Positions 31,866 to 40,320 of a DNA stretch of 52,121 nucleotides are shown piece after piece (positions within the stretch are counted from its first letter, which is position 1; every line of letters starts with the position of its first letter). The position numbers were made by a program, and so were the translations under genes. The notes under the pieces were generated by a model. That model was not told the DNA's origin and searched no databases. It saw only the letters and a list, made by a program, of their open reading frames with translations. The stretch lies in NCBI GenBank assembly GCA_016931055.1, contig JAFGFL010000074.1, positions 1-52,121 on the forward strand, read 5' to 3'. This DNA is from Candidatus Omnitrophota bacterium (GTDB lineage: Bacteria; Omnitrophota; Gorgyraeia; Zapsychrales; Zapsychraceae).

Positions 31866-32664
31866 CCCTCCCGCCATACGCAACATTAAATTGACCATCG
31901 AATATGACGGAACAAATTTTAACGGATGGCAAACACAACAGGCCCGCAATCTAACAAACAGACAGCCTTCCCAAAAAGGCCAAAGGACCGTTCAAGGAGA
32001 GATGGAAAAAGCCTTAAAGAAGATCTTTAAAAAGGATTTGAAATTAATCGGATCGGGCAGGACCGACAGCGGTGTCCACGCGCTCGGGCAAGTTGCCAAC
32101 TTCCAAACGCGATCCATCATGCCGACAACAAAAATACAAAGCGCGTTAAACGCGAATTTGCCGGATGATATCGCCATCACCAAAACCGAAGACGTTCCGT
32201 TAAACTTTCACTCCCAATACAGCGTACAATCAAAAACATACCGCTACACCATTTTAAACCGAAACTCTCGTTGCGTGCAGCAAAGAGATTTCTGCCTGCT
32301 TTACCATCACAAACTGAACCTCCGGGCGATGAAAGAAGAAGCCAAGTCACTACTGGGGCGGCAGGATTTTAAGTCTTTTACAGCCTCTGATCCTGCGAAA
32401 TGCAAGAAAGGAATCGAAGGGAATACCGTCCGCACCATCAAACGCCTGACCATTAACAAAAAAGGTGATTTTCTTACCATTGATATTGAAGCAAACGGAT
32501 TCTTATACAAAATGGTACGTAATATTGTAGGGACATTATTGGAGGTCGGTATCGGCAAACTGCCAAAAGGAAGCATCAAACAAATACTTTTAAAAAAAGA
32601 CCGCAACACCGCTGGAATAACAGCGAAACCCAAAGGTTTGATGTTGCTTGAAGTAAAATATTAG
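31837..32664 (+). CDS. truA: tRNA pseudouridine38-40 synthase TruA
   Basis: The 275-residue enzyme isomerises U38-40 in the anticodon arm. Family motifs: LTIEYDGTNFNGWQ, the catalytic GSGRTDSGVHALGQ (Asp77), LNANLPDDIAI, SKTYRYTI, and NGFLYKMVRNIVGTLLEVG. An extra ~15 residues (ARNLTNRQPSQKGQR) stand between GWQTQQ and TVQGEME compared with E. coli TruA. The first ten residues before IRNIKLTIEYDG are family-unlike, but no better ATG is in frame. It overlaps the upstream Asp-box gene by 29 bp. Confidence 0.93.
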   Translation: MNPSFPTNNDPPAIRNIKLTIEYDGTNFNGWQTQQARNLTNRQPSQKGQRTVQGEMEKALKKIFKKDLKLIGSGRTDSGVHALGQVANFQTRSIMPTTKIQSALNANLPDDIAITKTEDVPLNFHSQYSVQSKTYRYTILNRNSRCVQQRDFCLLYHHKLNLRAMKEEAKSLLGRQDFKSFTASDPAKCKKGIEGNTVRTIKRLTINKKGDFLTIDIEANGFLYKMVRNIVGTLLEVGIGKLPKGSIKQILLKKDRNTAGITAKPKGLMLLEVKY

Positions 32665-32786
32665 ATGCTATTTTGGCTGCCCATCGCGACGTTTTGGGCA
32701 CAGCAATCTGCGCCAAGACGCCCATGAGCAATTTTATACAAATAGAGCGAATCCGCGATCGGATTGAAACGCAGAGCGCCGACCAT
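32661..32786 (-). CDS. Possible 41-residue minus-strand peptide or gene remnant
   Basis: Opposite to the truA-rplM gap a frame reads MVGALRFNPIADSLYLYKIA, then HGRLGADCCAQNVAMGSQNS and Ile, ending within the truA stop. Without an ATG the frame stays open upstream for about 17 codons (SRCQHFNSAIVQGEE) to a TAG. The composition is protein-like and unlike random AT-rich intergenic DNA. I do not recognise it. No promoter or ribosome binding site is clear. It may be the tail of a decayed gene. Confidence 0.3.
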   Translation of the reverse strand: MVGALRFNPIADSLYLYKIAHGRLGADCCAQNVAMGSQNSI

Positions 32787-32819
32787 TTCCTCGCCTTGAA
32801 CAATCGCCGAATTAAAGTG

Positions 32820-32847
32820 TTGACATCTCGATAGAAAATGCTATACT
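32820..32847 (+). promoter_or_regulatory. Promoter of the rplM-rpsI operon
   Basis: Perfect -35 TTGACA (32820-32825), 16-bp spacer, extended -10 TGC-TATACT (TATACT at 32842-32847). Transcription would start near 32854, giving a ~50-base leader before the GTG start. A second TTGACA lies at 32862-32867 without a clear -10. Confidence 0.6.
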
Positions 32848-32902
32848 TTTTTACTCATAGATTGACATAAATGTATCTTAATCAATAAATAGGGACTTTC
32901 TG

Positions 32903-33346
32903 GTGGTAACAACATCACATAAAACCTACATGGCAAAAGACAGCACAGTCGAGCGCAAATGTTACCTGATTGATGCCAAAGACAAGGTCTTGGGACGAAT
33001 CGCAACCAAAGCCGCTATAATTTTGCGCGGCAAGCACAAAGCGACTTTCACGCCGCATGTTGATACGGGAGACATGGTTGTGATCATCAATGCCGAAAAA
33101 ATCCGTGTGACAGGCAATAAAATGCAGCAAAAGGAATATCAGCGTTATTCAGGGTATCACGGCGGCCGGAAGGTCGTAAAACTTGATGATATGATGAAAC
33201 GTTTGCCAGCGCAAGTTCTGCGCCTCGCGATCAATCGGATGATCCCGAGCGGGGCATTAGGCAATAAGATCAAATCAAAATTAAAGATTTATGCGGGAGA
33301 AAACCATCCCCATATAGGACAAAAGCCGATTCCATTAAACATTTAG
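32903..33346 (+). CDS. rplM: Ribosomal protein uL13
   Basis: The 147-residue protein is L13 of the 50S subunit: YLIDAKDKVLGRIATKAA, LRGKHKATFTPHVDTGD, VTGNKMQQKEYQRYSGYHGG, and VLRLAINRMIPSGALGNKI. GTG 32903 is chosen because the family starts with K-T-F/Y-x-A-K, which here lies at residues 7-12, so ATG 32930 would cut into it; AGGGAC precedes the GTG. It is followed by rpsI after 15 bp, the universal pairing. Confidence 0.96.
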   Translation: MVTTSHKTYMAKDSTVERKCYLIDAKDKVLGRIATKAAIILRGKHKATFTPHVDTGDMVVIINAEKIRVTGNKMQQKEYQRYSGYHGGRKVVKLDDMMKRLPAQVLRLAINRMIPSGALGNKIKSKLKIYAGENHPHIGQKPIPLNI

Positions 33347-33361
33347 GAGAAGACACTACCC

Positions 33362-33757
33362 ATGGTTGAAATTGTTAAATATGGCGCCACAGGACGACGT
33401 AAAAGCTCCGTTGCGCGCGTTTATTTAACGCCGGGGACCGGAACGATCACGATCAATCAGCGTAGTTTTGAGAATTATTTTCCTCGTGAAACTGACCGTA
33501 TCCTGATCCTTGAACCTTTGCGTCTCACGAACACATTAGGAAAGTTTGATATTACCGCTAAAATATCTGGTGGCGGCAGTACAGGACAGGCCGGCGCCCT
33601 TCGTCTAGGCCTGTCACGCGCCTTGGTAATGTGCGATACAGAGAATAAACCCACTTTGAAGAAAAATGACCTCCTGACCAGAGATCCGAGAATGAAGGAA
33701 AGACAGAAGCCCGGCCGTAAGGGAGCTCGTAAAAGATTCCAGTGGGTTAAGCGTTAA
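33362..33757 (+). CDS. rpsI: Ribosomal protein uS9
   Basis: The 131-residue protein is S9 of the 30S subunit: YGATGRRKSSVARVYLTPG, ITINQRSFENYFPRE, GGGSTGQAGALRLGLSRAL, and the basic C-terminal tail RDPRMKERQKPGRKGARKRF, ending ...QWVKR. The terminal Lys/Arg that reaches the P-site tRNA is present (KR). Shine-Dalgarno AGGAGA lies 11 bases before the ATG. Two stem-loops follow. Confidence 0.97.
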   Translation: MVEIVKYGATGRRKSSVARVYLTPGTGTITINQRSFENYFPRETDRILILEPLRLTNTLGKFDITAKISGGGSTGQAGALRLGLSRALVMCDTENKPTLKKNDLLTRDPRMKERQKPGRKGARKRFQWVKR

Positions 33758-33779
33758 TTTCAGTAAGAATTTGGAAACT

Positions 33780-33806
33780 TTCTCCCTTAAGACGCTTGAG
33801 GGAGAA
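33780..33806 (+). terminator. Stem-loop after rpsI (first of two)
   Basis: TTCTCCCTTAAG, ACG loop, CTTGAGGGAGAA: twelve pairs with one T-G. No T-tract follows; it precedes the main terminator and may protect the 3' end. Confidence 0.5.
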
Positions 33807-33815
33807 CAAGAAAAG

Positions 33816-33860
33816 AAACCTATCTCCCTCTACAAAAGAGTTGACGAGATAGGTTTTTTA
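33816..33860 (+). terminator. Rho-independent terminator of rplM-rpsI
   Basis: AAACCTATCTC (33816-33826) pairs with GAGATAGGTTT (33846-33856), and the downstream arm runs into a T-tract (GGTTTTTTATTTT). It closes the ribosomal protein operon before argC. Confidence 0.8.
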
Positions 33861-33961
33861 TTTTAATATAAACACTCACTCATTTTCCGTCAAGAAAGTC
33901 GTAAGTGATTATATTTGTAAATGTTAAAGGTTTTTAGAAATCAAACAACGGAGTTTAAAAC

Positions 33962-34981
33962 ATGATCAAAGTCGGCATAGTGGGTATAAGCGGATATTCA
34001 GGTGAAGCGACGCTGGAATTGCTGCTTAAGCATCCGCTTGTTCGCGTGACGTATGTCAGCGCGAATAATACAAAGGGCAAAATATCTGAGTTCTGGCCAC
34101 AATTAGCGGGGAAGACAGACCTCGTCTGTGACAAATTTGATATCAAAAAGGCAGTCGAACAATGCAATCTGATTTTTCTGGCCGTTCCACACACGGTCTC
34201 GATGGAAATTACGCCGAAGCTATTAGATGCCGGCGTTCTGGTTATTGACTTAAGCGGTGACTATAGGCTTAACAGCGCCACTGAATATAAAATGTGGTAT
34301 GGCGCTGATCATATGGACAGTAAAAATTTAGGTAAAGCCGTTTACGGTCTGCCGGAACTTCACAGGGAAAAAATCAAAAAATCAAAACTGATTGCGAACC
34401 CCGGGTGCTATCCGACAGCCGCTTTGCTTGCTTTAGCCCCTTTTGTTTCTGTCTATGGAGAATCGACAGAATTAATTATCATTGACGCAAAATCCGGCGT
34501 CAGCGGGGCGGGGCGTAAGGCAACTTTTGCCTTCAATTTTTGTGAAGTCAATGAGAATTTTAAAGCCTATAAAGTTTTGAACCATCAACACGCGCCGGAA
34601 ATCAATCTTTACCTTTCGAAAATATCCCGAAAATTGCCGAAGGTTCATTTTGTGCCCCATTTACTGCCGGTAAACCGGGGTATTTTAGAAACAATTTATA
34701 TCCATTTAGGCCAAAAAGTCACATTGAATATAGTCTATGATCTATACAAACGTTTTTATAAAACAGAACCGTTTGTCCGCGTTCTTCCGCCAGGACAACA
34801 GCCTGAACTCAAAAATGTGGTTGGGACGAACATCTGTGACATAGGATTTGCCGTCAGTTCGGATAAAAATATGGTTGTCATCACAAGCGCTATCGATAAT
34901 CTGATCAAAGGTGCTGCCGGCCAAGCCGTGCAGAACATGAACATTAAGTGCGGATTCAAAGAAACGACGGGCCTTGAATAA
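33962..34981 (+). CDS. argC: N-acetyl-gamma-glutamyl-phosphate reductase ArgC
   Basis: The 339-residue NADPH enzyme of arginine synthesis has GISGYSGEATLELL near the N-terminus, IDLSGDYRL, active-site Cys149 in ANPGCYPTAALLAL, SGVSGAGRKA, HQHAPEI (catalytic His) and FVPHLLPVNRGI. It opens the arg array with GGAG eight bases before the ATG. The 100 bp upstream carry only a weak -10-like TATATT (33910-33915), and I see no ArgR box. Confidence 0.96.
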   Translation: MIKVGIVGISGYSGEATLELLLKHPLVRVTYVSANNTKGKISEFWPQLAGKTDLVCDKFDIKKAVEQCNLIFLAVPHTVSMEITPKLLDAGVLVIDLSGDYRLNSATEYKMWYGADHMDSKNLGKAVYGLPELHREKIKKSKLIANPGCYPTAALLALAPFVSVYGESTELIIIDAKSGVSGAGRKATFAFNFCEVNENFKAYKVLNHQHAPEINLYLSKISRKLPKVHFVPHLLPVNRGILETIYIHLGQKVTLNIVYDLYKRFYKTEPFVRVLPPGQQPELKNVVGTNICDIGFAVSSDKNMVVITSAIDNLIKGAAGQAVQNMNIKCGFKETTGLE

Positions 34982-34994
34982 AACAGAGGGAATT

Positions 34995-36137
34995 ATGGAC
35001 ATCATCAGCGGAGGCATTGCAAAACCAAAAGGCTTTAAGGCAAACGGCATTCATTGCGGGATTAAGGTTTCCGGCAAATTGGATCTCGGACTTATTACCA
35101 GCGACAGCCCAGCTGTCAGTGCCTCTGTTTTCACAAAGAATTCCGTTAAAGCGGCGCCGATCATCGTCAGCCAAAAACATGCGCGCAATAATAAAATCCA
35201 AGCGATTATCGTCAATAGTGGGAATGCCAATTGTTTTACAGGAAGCTTTGGCGCCCTTTATGCCGATCGGACAACATCCTTGATCGGAAAATTGCTAAGA
35301 ATCCCGAAAGAAGATGTGATCGTGGCCTCAACCGGGATTATCGGAAAGCCGTTGCCTTTTATAAAAATCCAGAAATCAGCCCTTCAACTCGTTAAGGGAT
35401 TAAGCATCACGGGATCTAAGGCCATGGCCCAGTCCATCATGACAACCGATACTCAAGAAAAAGAAATTGCCGTTGCCATCACGGTCGGAGGCAAGAAAGC
35501 CATCATCGCTGGCTGTGCCAAAGGCTCGGGAATGATCGCCCCTAATATGGCTACCATGCTGGGATTTATCACGATGGATGTGTCCATCAGCCCCAAAATG
35601 CTAAAAACCGCCTTCAAGAAAGCGGTGGATCAGTCTTTTAACTGCATTACGGTCGATGGATGCATGAGCACCAACGACATGGTCACGGTCATGGCAAACG
35701 GTTATGCGCACAATAAAATGATCACACAGCCTGGAAGGGATTATCATGTATTTGAAAAAGCGCTTTGTTTTGTTTGTCTGGACCTGGCCAAGAAAATCGT
35801 GCTTGACGGAGAAGGGGCGACAAAATTCATTATCGTCCGTTGTGTCGGCGCGCAGAACGAACGGCAGGCGAAAGCGGCCGCTTTGCAGATCGCGAATTCC
35901 AATCTTGTCAAGACAGCTGCAAACGGCGATAATCCCAACTGGGGGCGCGTGGTTGCCGCCGTCGGCTCTTTAGGAATACAAAAGATCACAGAAGAGAGAT
36001 TAAAAATCAAATTCAGCCCGTTTTGCAGAAAAGAAATTTATATCACAGCTGATCTTAATATCGGATCGGCAAAAGCAACGGTTTACACATCCGACTTATC
36101 CTTAGAATATGTCCGGATCAACAAGAGGTATACGTAA
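34995..36137 (+). CDS. argJ: ArgJ: ornithine acetyltransferase (glutamate N-acetyltransferase)
   Basis: The 380-residue precursor cleaves itself before Thr187 in KGSGMIAPNMATMLGFITMD to give alpha and beta chains; that threonine is the nucleophile. ArgJ moves the acetyl group from acetylornithine to glutamate, recycling it; bifunctional forms also use acetyl-CoA. With no argE here, the cyclic pathway is implied. SGNANCFTG and ASTGIIGKPL are family motifs. Start ATG 34995 follows AGAGGGA; an in-frame TTG earlier overlaps argC and is rejected. Confidence 0.96.
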   Translation: MDIISGGIAKPKGFKANGIHCGIKVSGKLDLGLITSDSPAVSASVFTKNSVKAAPIIVSQKHARNNKIQAIIVNSGNANCFTGSFGALYADRTTSLIGKLLRIPKEDVIVASTGIIGKPLPFIKIQKSALQLVKGLSITGSKAMAQSIMTTDTQEKEIAVAITVGGKKAIIAGCAKGSGMIAPNMATMLGFITMDVSISPKMLKTAFKKAVDQSFNCITVDGCMSTNDMVTVMANGYAHNKMITQPGRDYHVFEKALCFVCLDLAKKIVLDGEGATKFIIVRCVGAQNERQAKAAALQIANSNLVKTAANGDNPNWGRVVAAVGSLGIQKITEERLKIKFSPFCRKEIYITADLNIGSAKATVYTSDLSLEYVRINKRYT

Positions 36138-37010
36138 ATGGAAGATGTCATTCGAAAAGCCGGCGTCCTAATTGAAGCTATTCCCTATATCCACGATTTC
36201 CGCCGTAAAGTGTTTGTCATCAAATACGGGGGGAGCATTTTGGATAACGATGCGATCCGCAGAAACGTCTTGGAGGATATCGTTTTTTTGAGTTTTGTCG
36301 GGATACGCACGATCTTGATCCATGGCGGCGGGCCTCATATCAGCAGCCGCATGAAAGAAGCCGGCATAAAATCGGAGTTTTACGACGGCATCCGCATCAC
36401 CGACAAGGAAACATTGGCGATCGTCAGCGAGGAACTTGAGAAATTGAACCAGCGCATTGTCAATGAAATAAAAGACTTGAAGGGCGACGTGACAGGGCTT
36501 AAAGGGGACGAAAACATCATTCATGTCGAAAAACGAAAAGCGGCTAAGGACCTTGGATTCGTCGGGACCATCACGTCCATCAACAAAGAGGCATTGCAAA
36601 CACATTTGCAGCGCGGCTTCATTACGGTGCTTTCGCCCATGGGAATCAGTGTCGAGAAGCAGCGACATAATATCAATGCCGATGAAGTCGCTAGCGCGAT
36701 CGCGACGTCCTTAAAAGCCGAGAAGTTGGTCCTTTTAACGAACGTCCAAGGGGTCATGCGGGCAGCTGATGATGTTAACTCGCTCATCTCAACCCTAACC
36801 ATTGACCAAATCGACGAACTGGTTAAGGCTAACGTGATCCATGGGGGGATGATCCCGAAAGTCAACGCCTGCGTCGAAGCCTTGAACGGCGGCGTGAAAA
36901 AAACACACATTATTGACGCGCGAATTCAGCATGCGTTATTGCTTGAAATTTTTACTGATCGTGGTATTGGAACACAGATTTTAAAAGATGAAAAAAACCG
37001 AAATACTTAA
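36138..37010 (+). CDS. argB: Acetylglutamate kinase ArgB
   Basis: The 290-residue amino-acid kinase phosphorylates N-acetylglutamate. It has VIKYGGSILDN, LIHGGGPHIS, the glutamate-binding DGIRITD, INADEVASAIA, LLTNVQGVM and GGMIPKVNACVEAL. The N-terminal helix before the kinase core (about residues 1-22, VIRKAGVLIEAIPYIHDF) is like that of arginine-inhibited, hexameric ArgB, so end-product inhibition is likely. The ATG directly follows the argJ stop. Confidence 0.95.
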   Translation: MEDVIRKAGVLIEAIPYIHDFRRKVFVIKYGGSILDNDAIRRNVLEDIVFLSFVGIRTILIHGGGPHISSRMKEAGIKSEFYDGIRITDKETLAIVSEELEKLNQRIVNEIKDLKGDVTGLKGDENIIHVEKRKAAKDLGFVGTITSINKEALQTHLQRGFITVLSPMGISVEKQRHNINADEVASAIATSLKAEKLVLLTNVQGVMRAADDVNSLISTLTIDQIDELVKANVIHGGMIPKVNACVEALNGGVKKTHIIDARIQHALLLEIFTDRGIGTQILKDEKNRNT

Positions 37011-38175
37011 AAGTTACGACAAATATATCCTTTCAACCTATGCCCGTACTCCAGGCGTTTTTGTCAAGGGCAAAGGGATGGAATTGATCGATATGGACGG
37101 CAAAAAGTACCTGGATTTTTTCCCCGGATGGGGGGTCAATAATGTCGGCCATTGCCATCCAAAAGTGATGGCGGCTGTCCGCGACCAGATTTCAAAGCTT
37201 ATCCATATTCCGAATAATTTTTACCATCCCAACCAGGCCAAGTTAGCCAAAGAAATCATCCGGTGTTCATTTCCAGGGAAAGTGTTCTTCTGTAATAGCG
37301 GGACGGAAGCCTGCGAAGCAGCCATCAAATTTTCCCGTATGTATGGGAAAAACAGCGGCCGTTTTGAGATCATCACCATGAAGAATTCTTTTCATGGGCG
37401 CACGCTCGGGTCCTTAGCGGCAACCGGCCAGAAAAAATACCAGGAGGGATTCGGCCCGCTGCCGGAAGGATTTCCATGTGTGCCTTTTAACGATCTAAAC
37501 GCATTGAATGCCGCCATTAACGATAAAACCGTCGCGATCATGCTTGAGCCGGTCCAAGGCGAAGGCGGGGTGAATGTTGCCGATAAAAATTATGTTATCC
37601 AAATCCGTGAACTTTGCGACCAAAAGGATCTTCTGATGATCTTTGACGAAGTGCAAACCGGCATGGGGCGCACCGGAACCATGTTTGCCTTTGAGCACTA
37701 CAATATCAGGCCGGACCTCATGTTTTTGGCCAAGGCTCTTGGCGGAGGACTGCCTATCGGGGCTTTAGTCGTTAAAGAATCCATTGCCAGCACATTTCAG
37801 CCGGGGATGCATGCATCGACCTTTGGCGGAAGTCCATTGGTTTGCAAGGCCGCTCTTGGCACATTCAAGGCCATCGCCAGCAATCATATGTTAAAGAATG
37901 CAAAAGCCATGGGCTCTTATATTCTCGACGAACTCAAGAAGCTTAAAAACAAATATTATTGTATCGAAGATGTGCGCGGCCTCGGCTTGATGATCGGCAT
38001 CGAATTGAACATCGAGGGAAAGGGGATTACTGAAGATTGTTTTGAAAACGGACTGATCATTAATTGTACCCAGGGAAATGTGCTTCGGCTCATGCCGGCA
38101 CTGACCGTGACGCGCAAACAAGCAAAGAAAGCCCTGTTGATATTGGAAAAGGCTTTTCAAAAAGCAATAAAATAG
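36988..38175 (+). CDS. argD: Acetylornithine aminotransferase ArgD
   Basis: The 395-residue class III PLP transaminase has the PLP cofactor lysine in FLAKALGGGLPIGAL, FDEVQTGMGRTGTMFAFEH, FCNSGTEACEAAIKFSR and HGRTLGSLAATGQ. It makes N-acetylornithine and could also serve other acylated diamines. It overlaps argB by 23 bp, so its translation may be coupled. The position inside a complete arg set supports ArgD over other class III enzymes. Confidence 0.95.
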   Translation: MKKTEILKSYDKYILSTYARTPGVFVKGKGMELIDMDGKKYLDFFPGWGVNNVGHCHPKVMAAVRDQISKLIHIPNNFYHPNQAKLAKEIIRCSFPGKVFFCNSGTEACEAAIKFSRMYGKNSGRFEIITMKNSFHGRTLGSLAATGQKKYQEGFGPLPEGFPCVPFNDLNALNAAINDKTVAIMLEPVQGEGGVNVADKNYVIQIRELCDQKDLLMIFDEVQTGMGRTGTMFAFEHYNIRPDLMFLAKALGGGLPIGALVVKESIASTFQPGMHASTFGGSPLVCKAALGTFKAIASNHMLKNAKAMGSYILDELKKLKNKYYCIEDVRGLGLMIGIELNIEGKGITEDCFENGLIINCTQGNVLRLMPALTVTRKQAKKALLILEKAFQKAIK

Positions 38176-38190
38176 GGAGAGCTCATTATC

Positions 38191-39114
38191 ATGAAACGCG
38201 ATCTATTGAGTTTGCAGGACCTAACGCGAGAAGAAATCATTGGCCTTCTTGAATTAACGGAACAACTGAAACAGGACAAATATCAGTTGAATAACCAGCT
38301 GAAAGGCAAAACAGTGGGGCTTGTGTTTCAAAAGCCGTCCAACCGGACGCGCGTATCTTTTGAGGTCGGCGTTTTTCAGCTGGGCGGAAACTGCCTGTAC
38401 TTGGGGCCGAGCGAGATCAACCTGGGCGTGCGCGAATCAACGGCGGATGTTTCGAAAACGTTATCGCGTTATTTAGATGGCATCGTGGCCCGGACGCACA
38501 GCCATCAGGACATTGTCGAGCTGGCCCAATATTCGAGCGTTCCGGTCATCAATGGTTTATCGGACCTGTACCATCCGTGCCAGGCTTTGGCCGATATCTT
38601 CTCGATAAGGGAAAAATTCGGAAAAACGGAAGGGCTCATCCTGGCCTATATCGGCGACGGAAATAATGTCTGCCATTCCCTGCTGTTAGGCTGCTCAAAG
38701 GTCGGCATTAATGCGCGCGTCGCGACACCGCCAAAGTATGAACCGCAAAAAGATATTGTTGGATTGGCCAAATCCTACGCCAAGGAAACTGATGCGGAAA
38801 TTATCCTAACCCATTCCCCGAAGGATGCCGTTAAAAAAGCGGACATCATTTATTCCGACGTTTGGGTGAGCATGGGACAGGAAAAGGAATCGGAAAAAAG
38901 GCTCAAAGATTTTAAAGGATACCAGATTAATGCAGAATTGGCGGAATTGGCGACAAAAGATTATATATTTATGCATTGCTTGCCGGCCCATCGCGGGCAG
39001 GAAGTAACGGCTGATGTCATTGATGGGGAGCATTCCATTGTCTTTGACCAGGCCGAAAACCGATTGCATACGCAAAAAGCCATTCTCATAACTTTATTAG
39101 GCGAAAAGCCCTGA
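38191..39114 (+). CDS. argF: Ornithine carbamoyltransferase ArgF
   Basis: The 307-residue enzyme has the carbamoyl phosphate loop PSNRTRVSFEVGVFQLGG (SNRTR in place of the usual STRTR), HxxQ-type HPCQALADI, ornithine-side VWVSMGQE (SMG loop) and HCLPAHRGQEV. The Asn substitution in the S-T-R-T-R loop is notable but occurs in other bacterial ArgF. Shine-Dalgarno GGGAG lies upstream. It follows argD by 15 bp. Confidence 0.95.
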   Translation: MKRDLLSLQDLTREEIIGLLELTEQLKQDKYQLNNQLKGKTVGLVFQKPSNRTRVSFEVGVFQLGGNCLYLGPSEINLGVRESTADVSKTLSRYLDGIVARTHSHQDIVELAQYSSVPVINGLSDLYHPCQALADIFSIREKFGKTEGLILAYIGDGNNVCHSLLLGCSKVGINARVATPPKYEPQKDIVGLAKSYAKETDAEIILTHSPKDAVKKADIIYSDVWVSMGQEKESEKRLKDFKGYQINAELAELATKDYIFMHCLPAHRGQEVTADVIDGEHSIVFDQAENRLHTQKAILITLLGEKP

Positions 39115-39136
39115 TCACTGAGGCAAGGAGTCGTAA

Positions 39137-40306
39137 ATGAAAACGGTCGTTTTAGCTTATTCCGGCGGACTTGATACATCCTGTATCATCCCATGGTTAA
39201 AAGACAAAGGATATCACACAATCGCGTTTATCGCTGATATCGGCCAGGGCGAGAATTTCAATAAAATTAAAAAGCGCGCGTTAAAGACAGGCGCTTCAAA
39301 GGTTTACTGCCTGAACCTGCAGAAAGAATATATTACGGATTATGTTTTTCCGGCGCTCAAGGCCGGGGCCGTTTATGAACAGAAATATTTTCTCGCGTGC
39401 GCTTTATCACGGCCGTTGATCGCCAAGCATCAGGTCCTGATCGCCAAGAAGGAAAAGGCCAATGCGATCGTCCACGGCTGCACAGGCAAGGGCAATGACC
39501 AGGTCCGTTTTGAAGTCACCGCGCGCATGATGGACCCCAAGATTGAAATCATTGCCCCGGTGCGCATTTGGGAATTTAAAACGCGCAATGAAGAGATCGA
39601 CTATTTGAAGTCGAAAAATATCATGCTTTCCGTCACCAAGAAAAGCCCGTATAGTATCGATACCAATATCTACGGGCGCGCGATCGAATGCGGCGTCCTT
39701 GAGGATCCATGGCGCGAACCTCCGGAAGAAGTGTTCGCGATGACCGTCAGTCCCCAGAAAGCGCCAAATAAAGCAATTTACGTGACCGTCGATTTTGAAA
39801 AGGGTTTGCCGAAAAAAATTAACGGGAAGGCCTATGATCCGGTTTCGCTTATTAAGAAACTCAATTTGATCGGCGGCAAGAACGGCGTGGGACGCGTCGA
39901 TATGGTTGAAAACCGTTTGGTTGGAATTAAGACACGCGAAGTCTATGAAAATCCGGCTGGAACCATTTTGCATTTCGCGCTTCATGAACTGGAAAGCCTT
40001 GTGTTAGACCGTGATACCATGCGCCATAAACAAGCTTCATCCCAAAGATACGCCGAACTGATTTACACGGGGCTGTGGAGCACGCCGTTAAAGAAACAAT
40101 TGGACAAGTACTTTGATAAGATCCATGAAAACACAACCGGGACAGTCCGCTTAAAATTGTATAAAGGGAATTGCACGGTTGCCGGCAGGAAATCGAAATT
40201 TTCCCGTTATAAAGAAGCCATCGCGACATACGGGGAAAAAGACATTTTTGACCAAAAACAGGCTGAAGGATTCGTGAAACTTTGGGGAATGCCGTTTCAT
40301 TCCTAA
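39137..40306 (+). CDS. argG: Argininosuccinate synthase ArgG
   Basis: The 389-residue ATP enzyme has the PP-loop AYSGGLDTS (7-15), IVHGCTGKGNDQVRFE, the citrulline/aspartate site segment KKSPYSIDTNIYGRAIECG, and GRVDMVENRLVGIKTREVYE. It joins citrulline and aspartate. It ends KLWGMPF. AAGGAG lies nine bases before the ATG. Confidence 0.96.
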   Translation: MKTVVLAYSGGLDTSCIIPWLKDKGYHTIAFIADIGQGENFNKIKKRALKTGASKVYCLNLQKEYITDYVFPALKAGAVYEQKYFLACALSRPLIAKHQVLIAKKEKANAIVHGCTGKGNDQVRFEVTARMMDPKIEIIAPVRIWEFKTRNEEIDYLKSKNIMLSVTKKSPYSIDTNIYGRAIECGVLEDPWREPPEEVFAMTVSPQKAPNKAIYVTVDFEKGLPKKINGKAYDPVSLIKKLNLIGGKNGVGRVDMVENRLVGIKTREVYENPAGTILHFALHELESLVLDRDTMRHKQASSQRYAELIYTGLWSTPLKKQLDKYFDKIHENTTGTVRLKLYKGNCTVAGRKSKFSRYKEAIATYGEKDIFDQKQAEGFVKLWGMPFHS

Positions 40307-40320
40307 AAAGCGAGGGAACC

